This document shows positions 44,381 through 53,276 of a stretch of 64,000 nt of DNA, piece by piece. The stretch is taken from positions 1 to 64,000 of the forward strand of contig JAFZMD010000068.1 in NCBI GenBank assembly GCA_017553445.1, given 5' to 3'. The position numbers and the translations under genes were made by a program. The stretch comes from Methanobrevibacter sp. Lineage in GTDB: Archaea; Methanobacteriota; Methanobacteria; Methanobacteriales; Methanobacteriaceae. Below the pieces are notes generated by a model. The model made no database searches, was not told where the DNA came from, and saw only the letters and a program-made list of their open reading frames with translations. Position 1 is the first letter of the stretch; each line of letters starts with the position of its first letter.

Positions 44381-45154
44381 TTATAATTTTTTTATGAATT
44401 CCTTTACGAATTCATCACAGAACTCCCAGTTATGCTCACCTTCAGCTCCAATGAAAGTAGCATCGATATCATGTGACTTCAAGAACCTATAAAAATCTGC
44501 ATTTTTTTCAAACAGAAAATCATCCAATCCGCAGAACATGTAAATTTCGGGAATGTCATCACAGTTTTCAATCAGGTATTTCGGATCCTTATCGGAGCCT
44601 TTGACTTCATCGAGATTTCCGAAAACTGATTCATAAAAAGGCCTGGAGTACAATACGTTATGATTGTCACCATAATCAGCAATGTCATCAGTTATCAATG
44701 CCGCAGATATCATTCCTATCTTTGAAAAGTTCTGAGAGTACTTCAAACCGTTTCTGATGGCTCCGTAACCTCCCATTGAAAAACCTGCAATGAAAGTGTC
44801 TTCCCTTTTATCAGACAACGGGAAAATATTTCTTGTAATGTCAAGCAATTCCTGGCCAACATATTCACCGAATAGCCTGTTGGAAGCATAATCATCCAGA
44901 TAGAAGCTGTTTTCACCGCACGGAATTACAATAGCTATGCCATTGTCTTCTGCAAACTTCTGAATTGAAGTATTTGCCAGGAATATATCGTCACTTCCGT
45001 AAAGGCCGTGAAGCAGATATAAAGTCCTATAGGGCTTTTCAACAATTTCTTCCGTATCGTTTAAAAAATGCAGGTTATCTGCAGGCAGAATCACACTTAT
45101 TGAAGTTCTCCTTTGAAGGCTCCTGCATTTAATGTCTCCTCTAAAAAGTACCAT
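44381..45154 (-). CDS. Alpha/beta hydrolase, esterase D-like
   Basis: The 257-residue esterase has LYLLHGLYGSDD near the N-terminus, the nucleophile elbow AGFSMGGYGA (Ser near residue 123) and C-terminal GEHNWEFC containing the catalytic His, with an Asp in LDDFLFE. It resembles acetylesterase/tributyrin esterase and esterase D proteins of the S9-like clan. The natural substrate is unknown. An in-frame start at 45172 would overlap the GNAT gene, while AGGTG before the ATG at 45154 supports the shorter form. It is coupled to the GNAT gene upstream. Confidence 0.85.
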   Translation of the reverse strand: MVLFRGDIKCRSLQRRTSISVILPADNLHFLNDTEEIVEKPYRTLYLLHGLYGSDDIFLANTSIQKFAEDNGIAIVIPCGENSFYLDDYASNRLFGEYVGQELLDITRNIFPLSDKREDTFIAGFSMGGYGAIRNGLKYSQNFSKIGMISAALITDDIADYGDNHNVLYSRPFYESVFGNLDEVKGSDKDPKYLIENCDDIPEIYMFCGLDDFLFEKNADFYRFLKSHDIDATFIGAEGEHNWEFCDEFVKEFIKKL

Positions 45155-45162
45155 ATTAACAC

Positions 45163-45570
45163 CTAAGTCCATAAATCAGTGATGAAAAGAGGGCTTGCAT
45201 CATCAGCCTTTTCAAAGCCGCAATTTTCATAAAATCCTATTTCCTCATCATATCCGACGACGACTATTCTTAAATAATCCTTGTAAATGTCCTTAACTTT
45301 TAAAACCAATTCTTTTCCTATTCCCTTATCCTGATATTGGGGTCTTACCAAAAGATAATGAATATATGCAGTCATTATGCCGTCATCCATTGCACAAATC
45401 ATGCCAACCAATTCATCCCCATACCATGCTGAGATTACCGTTTCAAAATTTCTCATAGCAATTTGGAGCTTTTCGGGAAAATGGCCTGATGACCACTCGA
45501 CGGATAAGAACAAGTCCTTTAGGTCTTCCTTTTCAAACTCATGAATATCCTTATAGATTATCTCGCTCAT
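45163..45570 (-). CDS. GNAT family N-acetyltransferase
   Basis: The 135-residue protein has the acetyl-CoA loop in VRPQYQDKGIGKELV (the Q/RxxGxG/A motif) and the last strand YENCGFEKADD. The N-terminus includes LSVEWSSGHFPEKL, as in small acetyltransferases acting on amines or proteins. The substrate is unknown. It lies between the MATE transporter and the esterase on one strand. Confidence 0.85.
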   Translation of the reverse strand: MSEIIYKDIHEFEKEDLKDLFLSVEWSSGHFPEKLQIAMRNFETVISAWYGDELVGMICAMDDGIMTAYIHYLLVRPQYQDKGIGKELVLKVKDIYKDYLRIVVVGYDEEIGFYENCGFEKADDASPLFITDLWT

Positions 45571-45609
45571 AATTTCACATTATTATATCTGATTTCATCG
45601 ACTAAATAC

Positions 45610-46971
45610 TTATACCGCCCGGTACTCTGTCCACTTATCTGAAAAATACCTATAGAGATAAAGGGCTGCTCTTACATACCAGTCGATAAACATTGCAATC
45701 CATGTTCCGAACACCCCTATGCCCAGCCAGTCCGCAATAACATAAGCCAAGACAATCCTGCAGGTAAACATCACTGCCAGACTTATATACATTACGGATT
45801 TTGAATCTCCGGCCCCCCTGAATGTTGCGGGAAGGGTGAATGCAATAGGCCAAATTATAATTGCAAAGATACCGTGCCATATAATCATTTCAGTTGCCAT
45901 TTGAGCAGTTTTGGCAGACAGTCCGTAAACTCCCAATAGAAATGGCAGCAATGCAAAAATGACAATATTTATTATTAGATGAGCAATGAAAACTATTAAA
46001 ATGCATTTCTTATTGTAATATCTTGCCTGTTCATAATCATTTGCCCCGACACACCTTGAAATTACAGCAGTCAGACCCAAATTAATAGCAAAACCCGGCA
46101 ATACTGAAAAGACTCCAATCGCATAGCCAACTGAATTTGCAGCTATTGCCATCGTTCCAAAGGTTGAAACCAGACTTAATACCAAAATACGGCCCAGCTG
46201 AAAGAGACCGTTTTCTATCCCATAGGGAATGCCTACATTCAACACATTTCTTAAAAGCGGCCAGTCAAACTTATGTCTTAAAGTCCTTTTAATGTGCAGT
46301 ATGTAGTTTTCATCCAAAATAAAATATAATAATACAATCGCTGACAAAAACCTTGATATTACGGTTGGAATGGCCACACCTTCAACGCCCCAACCCAGAT
46401 AATAAATGCAAAAGGCATTGCCGATAACGTTTAAAATGTCACATATCAACATGACCTTCATAGGAAGAAATGCGTTGTTGGTCGTTCTAAAAATCGCTGC
46501 GCCGGAATTATAAACAGCAATGAAGGGAATAGAAATGGCAACAATCAACAGATAAATATCTGCAGTATTCCAAACGTCAGCCTCAATCTGGCCAAAGAGA
46601 ATAGATATGAGAAATCGTCTTGCAAAAAGGACAATCATCATGAAAATTAATGATGAAATGGCTGAAAACCATACCAATTGATTTGAAGCATCCCGTGCCT
46701 TATCAATCTTTTTATCTCCAAGGTATTGGCCTGCAATTACAGCACCGCCCGTTGCAAGGGCAGAAAAAGAAAAAATCAATAGCTGCATTAAAAAATCAAC
46801 AAGGGACACGCCTGAAATTGCAGCTTCGCCTAAAGACGCAACCATTATAGAATCGGCAAGTCCCACAAAAAATTCCAAAGACATTTCTATAAGCAACGGA
46901 ATGAACAGATAGAGCAATGCCTTGTTAGAAAACAAATAACCTTCAGGGGTTTTAAATATATTCATCTTCAC
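45610..46971 (-). CDS. MATE family efflux transporter
   Basis: The 453-residue membrane protein has about 12 spans in two similar halves typical of MATE Na+ or H+ driven exporters. Visible family features include PLLIEMSLEFFVGLADSIMVASLG at the first helix and AGQYLGDKKIDKARDASNQL after it. The second half repeats the pattern at AVISRCVGANDYEQARYYNKK. It would export cationic compounds or drugs. The ATG overlaps the stop codon of the upstream flavoprotein gene by four bases, so the two are translationally coupled. Confidence 0.9.
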   Translation of the reverse strand: MKMNIFKTPEGYLFSNKALLYLFIPLLIEMSLEFFVGLADSIMVASLGEAAISGVSLVDFLMQLLIFSFSALATGGAVIAGQYLGDKKIDKARDASNQLVWFSAISSLIFMMIVLFARRFLISILFGQIEADVWNTADIYLLIVAISIPFIAVYNSGAAIFRTTNNAFLPMKVMLICDILNVIGNAFCIYYLGWGVEGVAIPTVISRFLSAIVLLYFILDENYILHIKRTLRHKFDWPLLRNVLNVGIPYGIENGLFQLGRILVLSLVSTFGTMAIAANSVGYAIGVFSVLPGFAINLGLTAVISRCVGANDYEQARYYNKKCILIVFIAHLIINIVIFALLPFLLGVYGLSAKTAQMATEMIIWHGIFAIIIWPIAFTLPATFRGAGDSKSVMYISLAVMFTCRIVLAYVIADWLGIGVFGTWIAMFIDWYVRAALYLYRYFSDKWTEYRAV

Positions 46972-47585
46972 CTAATATAGTTAGTTTTTACTTTAGGAAC
47001 ATCAGTTGGCTTTAAACCTTCCTCTTTACCAGCTTCAATACATTTCAAGAAGAACGCCATGTTATGTCCCAATTGCCTCATTGTACATAACCCTTCCTCA
47101 TCCTGCAATACCTCTTCAGGAGTGTTTCCATGAACCATATTCCAATAGGTGGAGGAGATGATTGGCATCTGAGTAATTCCCAAATATTTATTTAACTGAT
47201 CATAAGTTGCAGTAGTTCCGCCTCTTCTTGCAGAACATATTACAGCACCCGGCTTGCGGGTAAACAATCCTCCGTTTGAATAGAACACCCTATCCAAAAA
47301 TGATGTAATCTGTCCGCTTGCAGCAGCATAATGAACAGGAGATCCGAATATGAATCCGTCTGCTTCACCGGCTTTGGCTGTAAATTCATTTACAACATCA
47401 TCAAAGGTACATTTTCCGATTTCTCTACATTTAGCGCATGCAATGCATCCTCCAATGGCTTTGGTGCCTATCCAGAATATTTCAGTTTCAATTTCGTTTT
47501 CGTTTAATGTTTTAGCTATTTCAGATAATGCTGTGTAGGTACAGCCTTCCTTATGAGGACTTCCATTTACCAATAATACTTTCAT
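46968..47585 (-). CDS. NADPH-dependent FMN reductase/iron-sulfur flavoprotein-like
   Basis: The 205-residue flavodoxin-fold protein begins MKVLLVNGSPHKEGCTYTAL, an FMN-binding loop, then GCIACAKCREIGKC, a Cys pattern resembling the iron-sulfur site of archaeal flavoproteins, and FGSPVHYAAASGQITSFLDR. It may reduce flavins, metals or quinones. A frame to 47606 overlaps the ApgM gene. The ATG at 47585 has AGGTGATAG before it. The co-translated MATE gene downstream suggests a shared stress role, which is inferred. Confidence 0.85.
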   Translation of the reverse strand: MKVLLVNGSPHKEGCTYTALSEIAKTLNENEIETEIFWIGTKAIGGCIACAKCREIGKCTFDDVVNEFTAKAGEADGFIFGSPVHYAAASGQITSFLDRVFYSNGGLFTRKPGAVICSARRGGTTATYDQLNKYLGITQMPIISSTYWNMVHGNTPEEVLQDEEGLCTMRQLGHNMAFFLKCIEAGKEEGLKPTDVPKVKTNYIR

Positions 47586-47595
47586 TCTATCACCT

Positions 47596-48816
47596 TTAAA
47601 ATTCATTTATCATTCTAGATAATAATTTATAACCTTCCTGTTTTTCAATAGATCCTGTCTTAACGCCTTCCTCATCAAATGATGTGCATTCATCACCAGT
47701 CTTAGCTGTTGAATAGACTACAAGAGGCACGTCATCACGGGTATGGGTTCCGATATCAATCGGTGTCGGATGGTCCGGCAATATTGCTGCCTTGAAGTCC
47801 TGGCCTTCCAAACTGTCAATGACAGGACCTACTATAAACTCATCAATTCTCTCGATTGCCTTTACCTTTTCATCTATCAATTGGGCATGACCCGCTTCAT
47901 CAGGCGCTTCGATATGGATAAACAAAACATCATGTGTCTTTAGCGCTTCGATTCCGTATTCGCCCTTTGCCTTATAGTCAGTATCGAAAAATCCTGTAGC
48001 TCCAGGCACATCAATAACATCCAGATTGGCAAATACTCCTATTCCTTTAAGCAAGTCAACACCCGTTATTACAGCACCAGTTAAGCCATAGGTTTCCTTG
48101 AAATCCGGCAATTTCGGTGTTGGACCTTGTCCCCACAGCCATACCATATTGGCGGGATTCTTGCCTTCAGCAATTCTTTTTTTATTAACGTCGTGATCTT
48201 TCAGGACCTCTTGGGCCTCATACATGATATTTCTCATTTTTACTGCCAAATCATCATTCCATGTTGTGTATTCGGTTAAGTTTTCACCTGAAATGTCATG
48301 GGGAGGAACGGTTTCCAATTTTGCCAGAATATCGGCATCATCTTCACTGTCGCAGGAATATACAAATAGATGCCTGTAGCTTATGCCTGCATAGAATTTG
48401 CCTTTAAAGTCATCATATTTTTCTCTAAAGTAGTCATTTAAAGCATCCATTAGGATAGCTGCCTCTTCAGATGATATGTGGCCTGCATTAAAGTCTTCCA
48501 TTGTGTCATCCTTTTCGGTTATGGTGTTGCATCTGAATATTATATCGGTTGGCTTTGTGTCTATGCCTACGCTTCCAGCTTCAAGAGGTCCACGTCCAGT
48601 ATAGAAATCAGCAGGATTATAACCGAAAATGCTCATGTTTGCAACGTCAGAGCCAGGAGTATATCCATCAGGGACATTGTTTGTAAATCCTCCAAACCCG
48701 TTTTGAGCCAGTTTATCAATATTAGGAGTGTTAGCTACCTGAAGCGGAGTTTTACCATCCAATTCGTCAATAGGAAGGTCGCTTGAGCCATCAGGAATAA
48801 AAATAACATATTTCAT
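47596..48816 (-). CDS. apgM: 2,3-bisphosphoglycerate-independent phosphoglycerate mutase (ApgM)
   Basis: The 406-residue archaeal phosphoglycerate mutase interconverts 3- and 2-phosphoglycerate in gluconeogenesis. It belongs to the alkaline phosphatase superfamily: KYVIFIPDGSSD with the metal-binding Asp, GSDVANMSIFGYNP with the phosphoserine site, HIEAPDEAGHAQ and ILPDHPTPIDIGTHTRDDVPLV near the C-terminus. The length is normal. It heads the transcript that continues into the flavoprotein and MATE genes. Confidence 0.94.
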   Translation of the reverse strand: MKYVIFIPDGSSDLPIDELDGKTPLQVANTPNIDKLAQNGFGGFTNNVPDGYTPGSDVANMSIFGYNPADFYTGRGPLEAGSVGIDTKPTDIIFRCNTITEKDDTMEDFNAGHISSEEAAILMDALNDYFREKYDDFKGKFYAGISYRHLFVYSCDSEDDADILAKLETVPPHDISGENLTEYTTWNDDLAVKMRNIMYEAQEVLKDHDVNKKRIAEGKNPANMVWLWGQGPTPKLPDFKETYGLTGAVITGVDLLKGIGVFANLDVIDVPGATGFFDTDYKAKGEYGIEALKTHDVLFIHIEAPDEAGHAQLIDEKVKAIERIDEFIVGPVIDSLEGQDFKAAILPDHPTPIDIGTHTRDDVPLVVYSTAKTGDECTSFDEEGVKTGSIEKQEGYKLLSRMINEF

Positions 48817-48848
48817 ATGTATCAGAATCCAAAAAAAGAATAAAAGAA

Positions 48849-48876
48849 ATTAGTATTTTTCTTTTAAAATACTAAT
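48849..48876 (-). terminator. Hairpin overlapping the homoserine dehydrogenase stop codon
   Basis: ATTAGTATTTT (48849-48859) and AAAATACTAAT (48866-48876) form a perfect 11-base stem with a 6-base loop that includes the last codons and stop of hom. On the minus strand it is followed by T-rich sequence. Confidence 0.6.
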
Positions 48877-49869
48877 TACATCAGTCAACATCGCAGATGC
48901 GGTTTCAAGGGAACCTGCACCAAGTCCCATAACGGTAACATCACCGGCCAAGTCAGTTTTGATTGTAGCCATGTTTAAAGTTCCGCCAACATCATAGGTA
49001 CTTCCCTTTTTAACCAAACGAGGGGAAACCTTTAAGGTATCCGGTGAAACTTCAGCTATCAGTTTAATTAAATAGCCATCCTTACGGGCAAGATCAATGG
49101 CATGAGAAGTAATATTTGAAATACCATTAACTTCAACATCATCATAAGTTGCGTCAATTCCTAAAAGGGAATTGGCTAAAATTACAGTTTTACAAGCTGC
49201 ATCAATACCTTCAACATCCTGAGTTGGGTCAGTTTCTGCAATACCTAACTCCTGAGATTCTTTTAAAGTAATATCATAAGCAGAACCTTCTGATGTCATC
49301 CTTGATAAAATATAATTTGTAGTACCGTTTAAAATACCTATGATTGATTTGATGCCGCAGGATGAAAGTGTTTCACGAGAAAAGTTAATAATCGGCATTG
49401 CTCCGCCAACACTGGCTTCATATTTGAATTCAACACCATTGTCTTGTGCAGCTTCAGTAACTTCCTTAAATTTGATTGCCAAATGTCCTTTATTAGAAGT
49501 TACAACATCTTTTCCTTGTTCAAATGCCTTAAGTGTTAATGATAAAGCCGGTTCGGCAGTTTCAATATTAGTAGGGGTTGCTTCCATCAATAAATCATAT
49601 TCAACAGCATCCAAAACATCAAGTCCTGATACATCGCTTCCATAGTCAGGATAAGAGGATAATTTACCTTCACTATTTTTACTGTGAATAAGCAACATTT
49701 CTTCCAAACCATCCTGATTAATAGCGGAAGAGGATGAATCTGCAGCAGCTACAACCTTTAACTCAACTCCATATTTATCTTTAATCATAGCTTTTTTTAA
49801 TGCGATTGCTTGGGCAATACCCTGACCCACGGATCCAAATCCCATTATAATAATTTTACATTCTTTCAT
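48850..49869 (-). CDS. hom: Homoserine dehydrogenase
   Basis: The 339-residue enzyme reduces aspartate semialdehyde to homoserine, the branch point to methionine, threonine and isoleucine. It has the NAD(P) loop [38 protein letters not shown] and the catalytic-domain signature [11 protein letters not shown] and [17 protein letters not shown]. It lacks a C-terminal ACT domain. Instead an ACT-domain protein is encoded immediately upstream, with a 7-base gap from that stop to the ATG at 49869 (a further in-frame ATG at 49887 would overlap). The two probably act together. Confidence 0.95.
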   Translation of the reverse strand: MKECKIIIMGFGSVGQGIAQAIALKKAMIKDKYGVELKVVAAADSSSSAINQDGLEEMLLIHSKNSEGKLSSYPDYGSDVSGLDVLDAVEYDLLMEATPTNIETAEPALSLTLKAFEQGKDVVTSNKGHLAIKFKEVTEAAQDNGVEFKYEASVGGAMPIINFSRETLSSCGIKSIIGILNGTTNYILSRMTSEGSAYDITLKESQELGIAETDPTQDVEGIDAACKTVILANSLLGIDATYDDVEVNGISNITSHAIDLARKDGYLIKLIAEVSPDTLKVSPRLVKKGSTYDVGGTLNMATIKTDLAGDVTVMGLGAGSLETASAMLTDVISILKEKY

Positions 49870-49876
49870 ATTATCA

Positions 49877-50362
49877 CTAAACTTCATTAATCATAAGTAA
49901 ATCTTTCTCATTAGCAATTTTTTTAATCTCATCAAACGCAAATTGCTTCTTGCCATATGCAACTTCCAAGTTAATTAATGCAGTGGATTTGGCCTCACCA
50001 TCTAATTTAATATCAAATCCAACAACATAAACACCATCTAAAGCATTAATTTTATCTGTAGTGTCTCTGACATCCCCATCAACAATATGACCAATTAAAA
50101 TAGTGCTAATAAACTCCTTGTTAATAACACCATCTTTTTCAATGATACTAACACCCAAATCATTGAATCTGTCAATTACTCTGTTGAGATTTTCTTGTTC
50201 GCCTTCCAAAGTAAGCTGAACAGGAATTTTACCATTTTCATTTTTAGAATCTCTTTTATGGATAACAGTTACTAAATTAGCACCAAGTCCACTGATAGGT
50301 TCTAAAACAGAAACTAATTGTCCAGGAACGTCTAAAAGCTCAAGAACTAAGTTCATTCTCAT
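49877..50362 (-). CDS. ACT domain protein, probable allosteric partner of Hom
   Basis: The 161-residue protein consists of two ACT-like units: [31 protein letters not shown] at the start and a second around [30 protein letters not shown] domains bind amino acids and regulate the enzymes they associate with. Because homoserine dehydrogenase follows on the same strand and lacks its own ACT domain, this product is likely to be its feedback-sensing subunit for threonine or methionine, an inference from context. A second ATG three codons in (50356) is possible. Confidence 0.85.
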   Translation of the reverse strand: MRMNLVLELLDVPGQLVSVLEPISGLGANLVTVIHKRDSKNENGKIPVQLTLEGEQENLNRVIDRFNDLGVSIIEKDGVINKEFISTILIGHIVDGDVRDTTDKINALDGVYVVGFDIKLDGEAKSTALINLEVAYGKKQFAFDEIKKIANEKDLLMINEV

Positions 50363-50377
50363 TATAAATCACCTAAA

Positions 50378-50590
50378 TTATATCCAATCCGCCTTTTTAA
50401 CTTTAAGATTACCGTCTTTATCAATATGAGCATTTCTTAAAATTTTTTCAGGATTTTTCTCATGAGGTACATCTTCACGAGTCAAATTTAAATTATCAGT
50501 AATATACCATGTTTCCTCTGAATCAGGAATGTTATCTAAAGTTTTTGAAAATTCATCTATAATTTTTTCAGCATCTTTTTCAATTGACAT
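50378..50590 (-). CDS. Small protein, probable GatC-like amidotransferase subunit
   Basis: The 70-residue acidic protein reads as a methanobacterial conserved family: KIIDEFSKTLDNIPDSEETWYI followed by LTREDVPHEKNPEKILRNA and a Lys-rich end KKADWI. It resembles the GatC proteins of Methanobacteriales, in which GatC holds GatA and GatB together during tRNA-dependent amide formation. The match is recalled, not computed. The gene is 15 bases upstream of the ACT gene, so it may be co-transcribed with hom. Confidence 0.55.
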   Translation of the reverse strand: MSIEKDAEKIIDEFSKTLDNIPDSEETWYITDNLNLTREDVPHEKNPEKILRNAHIDKDGNLKVKKADWI

Positions 50591-50718
50591 AAAAACTATA
50601 CTCCTACTAATAAATAATATGAATAATTATGTATTTCAATACATATAAATGTAAAGTTTATATGGTGATTTTTTGAAAGATTCTGATTTTGAAAAAAAAA
50701 GAAGAAATGAAAAGGTAA

Positions 50719-51264
50719 TTAATCAATTTTTACCCATTCATTGTTACCATTATGTTTCCAATAGTGACCGTCCGGAGCCAGCTGAACTTCACCAGTGTAA
50801 ATTGTTTTTCCGGCCTGTTCACTGTAATATGCGCCTTCATCAACAATTGTATTGTCCTGTGACACTTCTTCAACCGCATCATCAACGATTTCTATATCCT
50901 CTTCAACACTACACTCCTGGAATTCATCATTGCCCTCGAAAGTAACATTTACAGTATAATTACCTTCTGAAACATTGGTAAGCTCTATGGCCGCTTCACC
51001 ATACTCATTCGTCTTTACATCCTCATCAACAACAACTTTAGATTCATTGTCAATAATTTCAATAGAAACATTTTCATTAGCGATTGACGTATTATTTAGG
51101 CCAGTAGACTTAACTAAAAATGTAGTGTTTGTATGAACGGTACCATTAGTTACAATATCAATTTTTGATTCCTGTTTGAAAGGATTCATCATGAATACTG
51201 CACCAACAACAAGAATAATTGCTAGAATAGCAACCAATAATATTATTGTTTTGTTATAATCCAT
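50719..51264 (-). CDS. Membrane-anchored extracellular Ig-like protein
   Basis: The 181-residue protein has an N-terminal span (IILLVAILAIILVVGAVFMM) and an extracellular part rich in Asn-x-Thr/Ser. The sequence NENVSIEIIDNESKVVVDEDVKTNEYGEAAIELTNVSEG ... is like a bacterial Ig-like (Big_3/CARDB-like) beta-sandwich. A short Gly/Asn-rich end contains APDGHYWKHNGNNEW. The function is unknown but a surface role is likely. It is separated from the SDR gene by 85 bases and stands alone. Confidence 0.7.
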   Translation of the reverse strand: MDYNKTIILLVAILAIILVVGAVFMMNPFKQESKIDIVTNGTVHTNTTFLVKSTGLNNTSIANENVSIEIIDNESKVVVDEDVKTNEYGEAAIELTNVSEGNYTVNVTFEGNDEFQECSVEEDIEIVDDAVEEVSQDNTIVDEGAYYSEQAGKTIYTGEVQLAPDGHYWKHNGNNEWVKID

Positions 51265-51331
51265 GTTAACACCTATTTAATAATATTAACATTAGGATTA
51301 TTAAAATTTTATGTATTTAAAAAAATAAAAT

Positions 51332-51354
51332 AATAAGGTTTTTGAAACCTTATT
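51332..51354 (-). terminator. Hairpin overlapping the SDR stop codon
   Basis: AATAAGGTTT (51332-51341) and AAACCTTATT (51345-51354) form a perfect 10-base stem with a 3-base loop. It spans the stop codon at 51350 and is followed by a T-rich tract on the minus strand. Confidence 0.65.
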
Positions 51355-52090
51355 GTAAAACAAATCCTCCGTTAGGAGAGATTACTTGTCCAGTTAAATA
51401 ATCTGCAGTCAATATGTACTCAAGAGCACCGGCGATTTCTTCCACTTCACCAATGTGTCCAAGAGGGATAGTAGCTGCAAGAGCGTTCAATTCATCCTGG
51501 TTTACTCCTCTAAGCATGTCAGTCATAATCATACCTGGAGCTATTGAATTTACACGCACTTTTCTTGGAGCAAATTCTAAAGCCAATGCACGGCATAATC
51601 CGATTACACCGGTTTTAGCTGCACAGTAATCAGCTTGGTTAATAACACCAGTCAAACCGCCTACAGATGCTGTACATACAATAGCTGTTTCACGGTCAAC
51701 CATGTAAGGCAAGCACAAGTGGCACATGTGCATCATACTTACAAGATTTGTATTGATTACTCTTTCATAGTCTTCTGGCTGCAAGTCAATGAAGTTAGAA
51801 TTGTTTGTAATACCTGCATTGTTAACTAATGCATCGATTTCTTCACCAAATGCATCAACAGCTGCTTTTACTAATTTTTCACAGTCTTCAAATACACTTA
51901 CGTCTGCCTGTACAGCAATAGCCTCTACACCATATTCTGATTTGATTTCTTCAATCAAATCTTCGGTCAATTGTTTTGAGGAGTCACTTCTGTAGTTAAT
52001 AGCTACATTATATCCAAGTTCGCCTAACTTTAAAGCCATAGCTTTACCGATTCCTCTGGAACCGCCAGTAATTATTGCATTTTTTGCCAT
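51350..52090 (-). CDS. SDR family oxidoreductase, FabG-like
   Basis: The 246-residue short-chain dehydrogenase has the NADP loop TGGSRGIGKAMALKL, the structural NNAG, the catalytic Ser in TASVGG, and YCAAKTGV with catalytic Tyr and Lys, plus a C-terminal GQVISPNGGFVLQ. It resembles 3-oxoacyl-ACP reductases, but archaea without a type II fatty acid system use such enzymes on other substrates, so the true substrate is unknown. It appears monocistronic, with a stop-codon hairpin. Confidence 0.88.
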   Translation of the reverse strand: MAKNAIITGGSRGIGKAMALKLGELGYNVAINYRSDSSKQLTEDLIEEIKSEYGVEAIAVQADVSVFEDCEKLVKAAVDAFGEEIDALVNNAGITNNSNFIDLQPEDYERVINTNLVSMMHMCHLCLPYMVDRETAIVCTASVGGLTGVINQADYCAAKTGVIGLCRALALEFAPRKVRVNSIAPGMIMTDMLRGVNQDELNALAATIPLGHIGEVEEIAGALEYILTADYLTGQVISPNGGFVLQ

Positions 52091-52253
52091 ATTTTCACCT
52101 AATTATTTTGTAATATATAATATATTCCTGAATATTGATAAGTTTTTTGAAATATATTCATGATTTAGAAAAAGAATTTATAATACTTTTAGCCAAAACT
52201 TTTAAAATTACTTTAAAGTTCAAATAATCAAAAATTTAAAAAAAGAAAAGAAA

Positions 52254-53009
52254 TTAAAGTTCAACTAAAGAGAATGAACTTAAATCAAGTAAATCAAAGG
52301 TTAAAATTTTAGGTGCCACCGTAACTTTTCCAACACCAGTCAATATTTTGTAAGCTTCAAAAGCTTCAAGACAGCCAATCAAATTAGGTGTAGGTCCGAT
52401 GACAGGCGGAACACCAGAAGTGACATTTTTTAAAGCATCAATCGTTTCATCATCCAATTCTTTTCCGATTGACGGTAAATTAAACATTTCTTCATAAGTT
52501 TTATCGCTATTCGGCAAAAATACTGTAATTTGACCTTTTGTTCCATGAATTGCACCATGAATATATGGAATATTCATTTCCTTGGCTTTTCTGGATACGA
52601 TAACCCTTGTCAGGGCATTATCAAGTGCATCAATTACAATATTGGAATCTCCTATTACCTTTTCAATATTTGACTGATCAACATGTTCGTTGAATGTCGT
52701 AACCTTAACATAAGGATTGATTAATCTGACTTTTTCTGCTGCAACATCACTTTTTTCAAGACCCAAATCGGCGATTGATGCTAAAGTCTGTCTATTTAAG
52801 TTTGATAAATCAAATGCATCCTTATCAACCAATACAAGTTCTCCAATACCCATTCTTGCAAGCATTTCAATTGTTTCACCGCCAATGCCCCCACATCCGA
52901 TAACGGTTATTTTTCCATCCTTGAATCTTTCCTGCTCGCTTCTTGTAACTATACTCATTTGACGGGAAGCAATTTCCCAGTATCCATCTCCAATATATCT
53001 TGTCGGCAT
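52254..53009 (-). CDS. ThiF/MoeB/HesA family E1-like adenylyltransferase
   Basis: The 251-residue protein adenylates the C-terminus of a ubiquitin-like sulfur carrier. It has VIGCGGIGGETIEMLARMG, the nucleotide-binding loop, DLSNLNRQ (the conserved Arg/Gln motif) and VIDALDNALTRVIV. No cysteine typical of the thiolation step is obvious near the C-terminus and the zinc-binding CxxC pairs of MoeB are absent, so the enzyme may only adenylate. Partners could be MoaD-like or ThiS-like proteins in sulfur transfer, none of which is in this window. A GTG at 53018 belongs to the AGGTGA ribosome site, so the ATG at 53009 is taken. Confidence 0.85.
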   Translation of the reverse strand: MPTRYIGDGYWEIASRQMSIVTRSEQERFKDGKITVIGCGGIGGETIEMLARMGIGELVLVDKDAFDLSNLNRQTLASIADLGLEKSDVAAEKVRLINPYVKVTTFNEHVDQSNIEKVIGDSNIVIDALDNALTRVIVSRKAKEMNIPYIHGAIHGTKGQITVFLPNSDKTYEEMFNLPSIGKELDDETIDALKNVTSGVPPVIGPTPNLIGCLEAFEAYKILTGVGKVTVAPKILTFDLLDLSSFSLVEL

Positions 53010-53276
53010 TATTTTCACCTAATATAACAATAGTTATTTTTTTACTACAACTATAATTTAATACTCCAAAATATTTAAATTTTTTCATCAAAAAAAGAAT
53101 TTTTTTTACATTAGAAATGAACGACCTAAAAATAAAAAATTAATCAGAGTATTACTCATTTGAATAGCAGGTAACACTTTTTAAAAAATTAAAAATAAAA
53201 AAATAGGTTATTTTACTTTAAATTAGATAACCCCAATATTTAGAATCTTATATTAATATTTAAGCAAATTTAAGTA

